A stretch of 64,000 bases of DNA from Petrolisthes cinctipes (taxonomy: Eukaryota > Arthropoda > Malacostraca > Decapoda > Porcellanidae). Below are positions 57,145-64,000 of this stretch, piece by piece; the stretch's first letter is position 1; every line of letters begins with the position of its first letter. A program made the position numbers and the translations under genes. The notes under the pieces were generated by a model that did no database searches, was not told where the DNA came from, and saw only the letters and a program-made list of their open reading frames with translations. The stretch is taken from NCBI GenBank assembly GCA_033782935.1, contig JAWQEG010004824.1, positions 1-64,000 on the forward strand, in the 5' to 3' direction.

Positions 57145-57556
57145 GGTTGAAATACTCCATTCCTTTTCTGCATAGTTTGCAGTATCTGTATAATGAATAT
57201 ACGACTTTTGTATCTACTTGTGTACCGGCTATCTTACCAATATACAATGTACAATTGAGAGGAAATTGATGTTTTACTGTACTTTTTACGACTGATTGTA
57301 TGATAGAAAATGTGTTATTCATATTTAGGACAGCAATAAGTTAATCTTTAATAAAAAGTGGCACAGTTCATGCTGACTTTCAATAAAACTGTTGGTGAGG
57401 GACGTGGAGATGGTATATTTATGGTAAGGTTTTGTAGCGCGGTCAGTCTTTTGCCCTCAATGGGCGTTGGCTCCTGCCACCAGACTGGGCTTCACTCCTC
57501 TCCGCGCTCTCCATAGCGCGCGTCGTCTCCTCCTATACAACCTCCTTGGCTCATTC

Positions 57557-58152
57557 CCATGGACTCCCACATGGGCCGATACCCAACAAAAAGTGACTTT
57601 GCGGCCACGACGACCCAGGAGGACAAGCCACTCAAGAATGGCCAACACCAGGGAATGGGAAGAGTTAAAATTACACAAGGCCTGCAAGGCACTACAGGAA
57701 TCGCTAAAAATAGTAAACGAAGGCTGAGGGAGAGTAAAAATCACTTGGAGAGGATATAAAATGGCCGAGAGCTCAGCAGTAAAAATTGACATGACAGAAG
57801 GGAGCCTGCTGCCACGGCAAAACTCAGGAAAGACAACTCCAAAGCCAACTCCAGCATCAGACTTTGACCCATCAGTGTACACAGTGAGGGACTCCCTGTG
57901 ATTGAAGGCATGTTCTAAAAAGAGGGAACGAGCCACTGAAGGAGGTAGAGATTCCTTCTTGTCTGTAAAGCAGGTGCAGAGGAAAACTTCTGGAAGAAGC
58001 CATGGAGCCACCCTGGGGACCCTTACAGGACAAACCTGGAAGTCATCAATGCCCATCTCCTCCATAGCCTTCCTGACCCGGAAGCCAAAGGGCCATGGTG
58101 CACAAGAATGTAAAAGGTAGTACTGAGACATGATATCAGATGACACCGCCAA
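57557..58152 (-). pseudogene. I-clade LINE RNase H, upstream part
   Basis: Minus strand: VPRVAPWLLPEVFLC, then VYTDGSKSDAGVGFGVVFPE (about 57875-57935; first Asp), FTAELSAILYPLQVI (Glu), FSDSCSALQAL (Asp), FCWVSAHVGVHGNE (about 57556-57600; His region). The frame is cut after GNE by the P element and continues at 53777. RNase H of I-group LINEs removes the RNA strand during target-primed reverse transcription. Confidence 0.85.
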
Positions 58153-58199
58153 GCAGGGGGGGAAGTCAGGAAGTCGATGTAATCAATGCCAACAATGAA

Positions 58200-59380
58200 C
58201 CATCAAGGACTGGCGACGGAGATCAAGAGGTGGCTCATTAGCATCCACCAGGAGACTGGGGATTGGGGACGACCTGAAGGCTCCGGTCGCCAGAAGTACT
58301 CCAGCATGATGAACAGGGTCTAAAACTCTTGAGACGGGCATTGGTGGCAGAAGAGTACACCTCATACCCATAGTCGAGTTTTGACCTAATAAGAACATAG
58401 TATAGGCGGAGGAGGGTGGCCCGATCAGCCCCCCAGGACGTATGGCCCAGGACCCTCAACAGTTAGGAGCCTTGAGGCAAGAGACCTTAAGTGTACGTAA
58501 GTGGGGAACGCAAGTCAAACGTTTGTCGAATAGGAGACCCCAAAAGCGAGTCTCCTCGACACAACGTATCCAATGACCATACATGAATAAGTCCGGATTG
58601 GGGTGGATGCCTCGGATGCGGCTGAAGTGCATAGCAATTGTCTTGGAAGGAGAAAATCGAAACCCATGAGAACCAGTCCAACGTGACACCCTGTCAAAGG
58701 CAAGCTGGGGGATGCCCTCCTCCAGTGCAACAGATGCTAAGTGGGTGGTACCAACCATCACAGAAAAACTGCGACCACTGAGAAACTCCTTAATTAAGAA
58801 AGCGTGGAAGGCGACCCCGCAGGCCATATAAATGGAGTTGCTGTAGGATGCCATATTGCCATGTAGTGTCATAGGCTTTCTCTAAATCAAAGAATACACA
58901 GACAAGGTGTTGATGTCGTGCAAAGGCCTCACATGCAGCAGCTTCCAACCTGACCAGAGCATCTGTAGTGGAACGGAGTTTACGAAAGCCAGACTGGGAC
59001 GGATAAAGAAACTCACCCCGCTCCAAGAAGTATACCAGTCTGACATTCACCATCTTTTCAAATAGTTTACAGAGACAGGAGGTCAAGGCAATTGGTCTGT
59101 AATTGAGGGCAACACCAGAGTCCTTGCCCGGCTTGAGGAAAGGAAGGATGGTAGCAACCCTCCACCCAGAAGGTAATACACCCTTCAGCCAGATTCTGTT
59201 ATATAAAGCTAAAAGAAATGAGATTGCCTCCTCATCCAAGTGTCGTAACATTGCATATGGAATGTTGTCTGGCCCGGGAGAAGTGTCGCCACAGAAAGAG
59301 AGAGCAGAATGCAGGTCTCTTAGGGTGAATGTATGGTTATAACTTTCATTCTCGTTCCTTGAGAAATCCAGGGCAGTGCG
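58200..59380 (-). pseudogene. I-clade LINE RT with catalytic centre deleted
   Basis: Minus strand: DTSPGPDNIPYAMLRHLDEE, NYRPIALTSCLCKLFEKM, SGFRKLRSTTDALVRLE, VFFDLEKAYDTTW (58860-58900), then after a frame change ALEEGIPQ runs directly into LAFDRVSRWTGSHGFRFSPS (about 58650-58730). The usual GSVLSxTLF...YxDD part between them is missing, so the metal-binding DD motif is absent. The thumb VEETRFWGLL, GHTSWGADRATLL and LLATGAFRSSPIPSLLVD follow with shifts. Confidence 0.85.
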
Positions 59381-59384
59381 CTTC

Positions 59385-62085
59385 TTTTTTTTTTTTTTTT
59401 TTTTTTACATATAGTGAGTGGAGGAAAGGAAAAAACAAATAAATAAATGGTTTCATTTGCATATTGGCATCCTCCACTCATAAAATATTTAAAACAACTG
59501 GATTTAAATTGCTGGGGGTTATAACTTGCTGGAAAACATTCCCTTGGTAGAGAATTCTACAGGGAAGTAGTACGGGGAGTAAATGAATTTTTGTAAGCAG
59601 TTGTCCTGCAACGTGGAGGAGTCAGTGTGAACTCATGCGCATTCTCAGCTGCCCTAGTCCTCCGCGGGAATACGCGAAGGGGTGGTATAATCAGGGCAAG
59701 TTCATCCGAACATTTCTTATAAAAGTATCTATAAAATAGTGCAAGGGAAGCAACATTTCTACGTACTGATAAGGGAGGGAATTCATTAGTGATCATAGGA
59801 TTATTGATCAGTCTGATAGCTCTGTTTTGAATTTTATCTAATTGTCTTAACACCACCGATCCACAACCAGCCCACAGAGTTGAACAATATTTCATCTGGG
59901 AACGCACATGACTCTTATATATTACTGCTAACTGCTCGTCAGTCAAATAATTACAAGCTCTGTATAAAAGTCCCATCTTCCTAGATGCAGTTTTGGCAAT
60001 GGATTTTACAAAGGGAGTCCAACTGAGGTTTTCATTTAAAGTTACACCAAGGAGATCAATGCTGTGGGACTTGGGGATATTTGTATTATTAAAAATAATG
60101 TGAGAATCTTGATTATCTGATCTATTTGAGAACGGGATGTATTTAGTTTTATTTGCATTGAAAGAAACTAGGTTGTTTTGTCCCCATTCAAAGATCTTCG
60201 TTAAGTCTTCATTTAATGAAATTGAAGTGGCAAGTTTGTATTCTAAAATATTGTGTTGAGTAAAACTATCATTAAATGAGAAGGAACTGTGAATAGTTGA
60301 ATCATCAGCATAGGAGTGAATTGAATTCTGAGTAACTGACAAAAGATCATTAATATGAATGAGGAACAAAGTTGGAGCCAAGACCGCTCCTTGAGGAACA
60401 CCAGCATTAATGGGATGAAAGTCGGAATACAGACCATCTACCATCACACGTAATTTTATGTTGCTAAGATATGAATTAATTAGGGGAACAAAAGATTGAA
60501 GGCCATAATGTGGAAGCTTAGACAGTAATGATCTGTGCCATACTCTGTCAAAGGCTTTAGATATATCAAGGCAAATTGTGTGAGTCTCTCCATGTTTATC
60601 AGTTGATTGGAATATGTTATCTGTGAAATAACAGAGCAGGTCCACAGTAGATGGTCTCTGTCTAAAGCCATATTGCTTATCATTTAGCAGATGATTTTTC
60701 TCAAGGTGCTTTACAAAGTGATTGTTAAGAACTATTTCAAATATTTTACCGAGAGTAGACGTGATGGCAATTGGTCTGTAATTTGATGGATTTGCGGTAG
60801 CTCCTTTTTTGGGAATTGGTTGTACATTGGCTTCTTTCCAGGCGGCTGGGAAGGACGTGGTATGGAGACATATACGAAATAATTTTGAGAGAATTGGAGC
60901 TAATTCTGTTGAGCAATTTTTTAATACAGTGGGAGGAATTTCATCTGGCCCTGAAGCTTTGTCGATAGACAGATTCTCCAAAATAGTCCGCACTTGTCTT
61001 GTATGAATTATTAAGGGTGGACTTTCTGGGGAGTTAAAATTCAAAATGGGAGTGTTTTGAGCAGTGTCATTGAGGTTTGAATTTGTGGCGAAGATATTGG
61101 CCAAAAGATTTGCTTTACCACGTGGATCACATATGAGATTTCCATTGCTATTCTTTAAAGGGGGAATAGATGAACCATGGTTGAAGTTAGATTTGAATGA
61201 GTTTACTGTTGACCAAAAGATCTTATTATCATTAGGATTATTCAGTAATTTATTGACTTGTTTATGTATGAAGTTAGATTTGGCTAAATTAGTAACAGCT
61301 TTAGCATGGCATCTGACAATTTTGAAATAATTGTATGACTGAAGAGTTTTCGACTTTGTATAGGCATTATAGGCTATTGATTTTTGTTCTGTAGCTCTGG
61401 CACAGCTGTGATCAAACCATTTTGGAGAGTTAGATCTTTTTGAGTATTGATGGTGAGGGATATACGTTTCCATTCCTATTTTTATAAAGTCAGTAATATG
61501 GTTCAGGAAGCTATCTGAGTCAGTAGAGTAAAATGATGACCTAGGAATGTTAATTAAAAAGTCACGGAACCCCACCCAATCTGCAGCATCATAGTGCCAT
61601 TTGGTCACTCGGATGGGTTCAGAGTGGATGGGTAGGGAGGAGTGGGAACAGGAGACTGCTATGAGGCAATGGTCTGAGGATCCAAGAGGGGACTTCACTT
61701 CAACACTATATGTTTCGGGATTGGTAGTAAGAAACAAATCAAGTAGGTGCGGTCTATGTTCTGGATTATCAGGTATGCGAGTGGGGTGCTTGATTAGTTT
61801 GGTGAGATTGAATGAGTCTCCGAATAACTCGCATTCAAGCCCAGGTTCATCAGTTCTGGCCGAATGAGTGAGCCACTCAACATTGTGGACATTAAAATCA
61901 CCCAGTAATGATATATCAGATGCAGCATTAATGTTTAAATAAGAAAGAATGGAGGTCAGGGAATCAAAGAGGCTATTATCTGGGGAGGCATTTGGTGATC
62001 GGTAAATACAACAATAATATTTAACTGAGCCTGAAGAATTTAGCTTGTAAATTGAGGAATCAAAATCTGGTGACAGCCAGAGTTC
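59385..62085 (-). mobile_element. 5'-truncated Jockey/CR1-group LINE inserted in the I-clade LINE
   Basis: The plus-strand T-run 59385-59406 is the poly(A) of a minus-strand LINE whose coding part reaches 62085, inside the endonuclease N-terminus. On either side the I-clade LINE coding sequence resumes (AEAFARVSS at about 62090-62120; LDFSRNENESYNHTFTLRDL at about 59310-59370). The 5' truncation and poly(A) are standard for target-primed insertion. A clear TSD was not found, so a small deletion at the target is possible. Confidence 0.88.
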
Positions 62086-62112
62086 GAGAGTCACGGCTGG
62101 AGACTCTTGCAA
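59557..62112 (-). pseudogene. EN-RT of the Jockey/CR1-group LINE, 851 codons, premature stop near the end
   Basis: The longest LINE frame in the window. Endonuclease: YRSPNASPDN, LLGDFNVHNVEWL, HLLDLFLTTNP, PLGSSDHCLI. RT: KASGPDEIPPTVLKNCS, NYRPIAITSTLGKIFE, YGFRQRPSTVDLLCYF, CLDISKAFDRVWH, NAGVPQGAVLAPTLFLIHIN, HSYADDSTIH (catalytic YADD), LGVTLNENLSWTPF, KSHVRSQMKYCSTLWAGC. All RT core motifs are intact. The stop TAG at 59557-59559 falls in TTSL_NSLP, where related RTs have Trp (TGG). The frame stays open beyond it (PRECFPASYNPQQFK...YFMSGGC). The first about 10 residues from ATG 62112 belong to the host LINE, because the 5' end is truncated. Confidence 0.88.
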
Positions 62113-63285
62113 AAGCCTCCGCCATGGTATTGGCCACTGTCAAACCATCCATGATCTTAATTCCATTGACCTTAAGTACAGGTGGAGAACTAGGAGAAAA
62201 CTTCCCCGCCATCTTACGGACTCCCCTAAACACTTGGGTGAGTGGAGTTTTAGTATTAATTGAAGACACATAGGCCCTCCAAGAAGCACGTCGGGCCTCT
62301 TTTAAGACTCGTGTAGCCTGAGCCCTTGCCCGTCGGAAGTCCTCTAACTGAATTGGGTCCCCACGATTGCGACGAAGGCGAGAGATAGCAGCGCACTTCT
62401 CCCGCACAGCAGTGGTGCAGACTGGTGACCACCAAGGGACAGAACGTTTGGGAAAGTAGCCAGAAGTTCTAGGGATAGAGTTGAGAGCAGCAGAGTGGAG
62501 CATATCAGTGAAATATGTTACAGCTTCATCAGAGCTACCGAAATCGGCTACAGAAGAGACCGAAGAAGTTAGCTCTCTAAAAAACTGCCAGTCAGCCTTC
62601 TCTAATTTCCACCTAGGAAGACGAGACTGTGGTTCGTACCTGTTACCTTCTAAAAGCATAGGGAAATGGTCACTGCCATATAAATCAGGCAACACTCTCC
62701 AAGTAAAATCCAACAGAGCACTGGGTGAGCAAAGGGAAATGTCAATGGCAGTAAAAGTCCCAGTAGGGCTATTAAAATGTGTCACATCTAACGTATTTGA
62801 AACCCCTAATCCCTCATCCTCAATAAAAGAAGCCAATAAAACACCCCTGGGGTTGACCGAACTGTCACCCCACAGAGGATGTCGACCATTAAAATCACCC
62901 AATAAAATAAAGGGAGAGGGAAGGTCCCGTACAAGACGATTGAGATCACCCCTCTCAACTGTATCACTGGGAGGAAGGTATAGACTGCACATAGTGTACG
63001 GGCGGTCCATAAAAACCTTAACTGCAACAGCCTGGAGTGGAGTGTCAAGCTCCAGGCTCGTGCATGGAATATCTCGGCGAACTAGGATGGCAGAGCCACC
63101 ATGGTGACCCTGCCCTTAAAATTAATTGGAATAAAATGCAGAGTATGCTGTAGGACTGGCAGGAATGTAGTCCCCAAGCATTGTCTCTTGGAGAGAAACA
63201 CATGCAGGAGAGAAGCTAGAGAGAAGAACGCACAGTTCCTCCCAAGAAGCACGCAAGCCACGGCAATTCCACTGAAGGACCTAGA
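62080..63285 (-). pseudogene. I-clade LINE endonuclease
   Basis: Minus strand: VQWNCRG-type start FPWLACFLGG shifted among frames near 63240-63290, then GQGHHGGSAILVRRDI, SLYLPPSDTVERG, FILLGDFNGRHPLWGDSS (about 62880-62930), GTFTAIDISLCSPSALLDFT (about 62700-62760), YGSDHFPMLLEG (SDH motif, about 62645-62680), and the linker WWSPVCTTAVREKCAAISRL. The main frame runs 63010-62060 uninterrupted until the Jockey-type insertion. This is the nicking enzyme for target-primed reverse transcription. Confidence 0.85.
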
Positions 63286-63296
63286 ACAGTGTTACT

Positions 63297-64000
63297 TTAG
63301 TACTGATTTTTGGGAAGCCTCACGGAGGTACTTCCCACTACCACCTCGACCTGAGGGTTACTCAAACAATAAGATTTGTCTAATCCTGGGCCACTAGAAG
63401 AAGATCGAACCCGAGGAGTAGTACTTGGGGCAGTAATTGGGACCCGTAAACGAGTCCCTGAAGCATCTGATATTTTAGAAGAAGATGAAGGTATATGAGC
63501 TGGGATATTCTTTGAAACAATTACATTAGTATTGTCCTGTACAGCAGTGGTATCACTGACACAGGCAGATACATCAACATCCATAATACAGGTGGTAGAA
63601 TCACTCCGCTGCTCAAGCGGAAGAGAAACTGAATCTTTTGAAGTCACAACATCCGTGGCATCCACATTAACTTCACGCCCCTCTGATGATCCCGAAGGAA
63701 GCTTGCGAGGAGGAACTTCTGTTGAATCAAGAGATTCATCAGAGCTACGAGAATGCTTCTGGTGAAATTGAGAGGAAACTATGGATGAGTCCACAGAGAT
63801 GGTTGCCTTACAAGGAGGAACATCTATAGAGTCAAGTGCCTTAGAGGAACCACGAAGGCTTCTCTGTGGCCGTTTAGGTGACTTAAGTTTCCTTTTTGGA
63901 GAGCGTGTGGCAGCGTGAACCTCTACCACATGGACACCTTTAGCTAAAGTCTGAGAATTGTCATCAGTTGAAGGGTCACTAGAATGAGTGTCTGATAAAG
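63297..64000 (-). pseudogene. I-clade LINE ORF1 C-terminus
   Basis: Minus-strand frame from beyond the window edge to TAA/TAG near 63297; an ATG is available at 63929. Ser/Lys-rich, with an internally repeated block: SIDVPPCKATISVDSS and STEVPPRKLPSGSSEG, each preceded by SSxxxLD. No zinc knuckle is visible in this part. It lies directly upstream of the endonuclease of the same LINE, so the ORF1 assignment is by position. Confidence 0.6.

Larger units (their letters stand above)
53778..57548 (+). mobile_element. P-element DNA transposon, 3,771 bp
   Basis: Terminal inverted repeats CAAGGAGGTTGTATAGGAGG... (53778-53807) and its reverse complement (57519-57548), 30 bp with 2 mismatches. The 8-bp target-site duplication is GCTCATTC (53770-53777 and 57549-57556). 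TIRs of about 31 bp and an 8-bp TSD are the defining signature of the P superfamily, and the gene inside encodes a THAP-domain P transposase. A (GA)n tract (53980-54055) lies in the left subterminal region. A polyadenylation signal AATAAA (57350-57355) follows the gene. The gene has one frameshift and one stop, so this copy is probably not autonomous. Confidence 0.95.
53575..64000 (-). mobile_element. Large I-clade LINE interrupted by a P element and a Jockey-type LINE
   Basis: Minus strand, from the right edge: ORF1 C-terminus (about 64000-63297), endonuclease (about 63285-62080), RT (about 59345-58200), RNase H (about 58000-57557 and 53769-53580). The P element (53778-57548) splits RNase H, and a second LINE (about 59385-62085) lies between EN and RT. 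The 3' end is cut at 53575 by the inverted-repeat element. This is the longest of several copies of the family in the window (others at 18060-18470, 23530-24780, 37480-43517). It continues beyond the window. Confidence 0.88.

Overview
The window is eukaryotic and consists almost entirely of nested mobile elements; I found no host protein gene, rRNA or functional tRNA gene. The organism is probably a decapod crustacean. This is an inference from long TA/CT/GA microsatellites, a SINE tail of a type I associate with decapods, intron-bearing PIF/Harbinger genes, and the mixture of CR1, I-clade, Penelope-like and Gypsy elements. LAYOUT, 1-11 kb: a plus-strand CR1-clade LINE (1-3861) has a 5'-truncated Penelope-like element (820-1414) inserted in its endonuclease. 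A decayed minus-strand Gypsy element follows (about 4060-7249, with LTR-like sequence near 9060-9200), then two nested small inverted-repeat transposons (9825-10887 and 10040-10535). LAYOUT, 11-25 kb: a minus-strand Gypsy element B (11346-17831) sits inside a TA microsatellite, with two 1201-bp LTRs. After it come I-clade LINE scraps, small foldback elements, a SINE fragment, a compound CT/TA/GA microsatellite and a 3' I-clade LINE fragment. LAYOUT, 25-43.7 kb: two closely similar intron-containing PIF/Harbinger transposons lie in opposite orientation (25019-35356 and 38453-43271). The first is interrupted by a young plus-strand Gypsy element C (28349-34846; 1191-bp LTRs that look identical; 5-bp TSD TAAAT). 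The second copy preserves the matching empty site and is itself inserted in an I-clade LINE. LAYOUT, 43.7-64 kb: a PHD-finger LINE (minus), a TIR element (49970-53574) carrying a 5'-truncated RNase H LINE with an 11-bp TSD, and a large minus-strand I-clade LINE (53575-64000, leaving the window). That last LINE is interrupted by a THAP-domain P element (53778-57548; 8-bp TSD, 30-bp TIRs) and by a 5'-truncated Jockey/CR1-group LINE with an 851-codon ORF. HOW THE GENES WORK TOGETHER: the most notable units are the two Gypsy elements B and C. In both, integrase lies upstream of reverse transcriptase, the order known from Gmr1-like Ty3/Gypsy elements, and in both the RT core is gone. Element C keeps gag and protease-integrase in one frame separated by a single UGA followed by CUA, a context known for stop-codon readthrough. 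Its identical LTRs imply recent movement, which must have used reverse transcriptase supplied in trans. The nested insertions give a relative order: old I-clade and CR1 LINEs first, then Harbinger, P element, Penelope-like and Jockey-type insertions, with Gypsy C last on the Harbinger branch.
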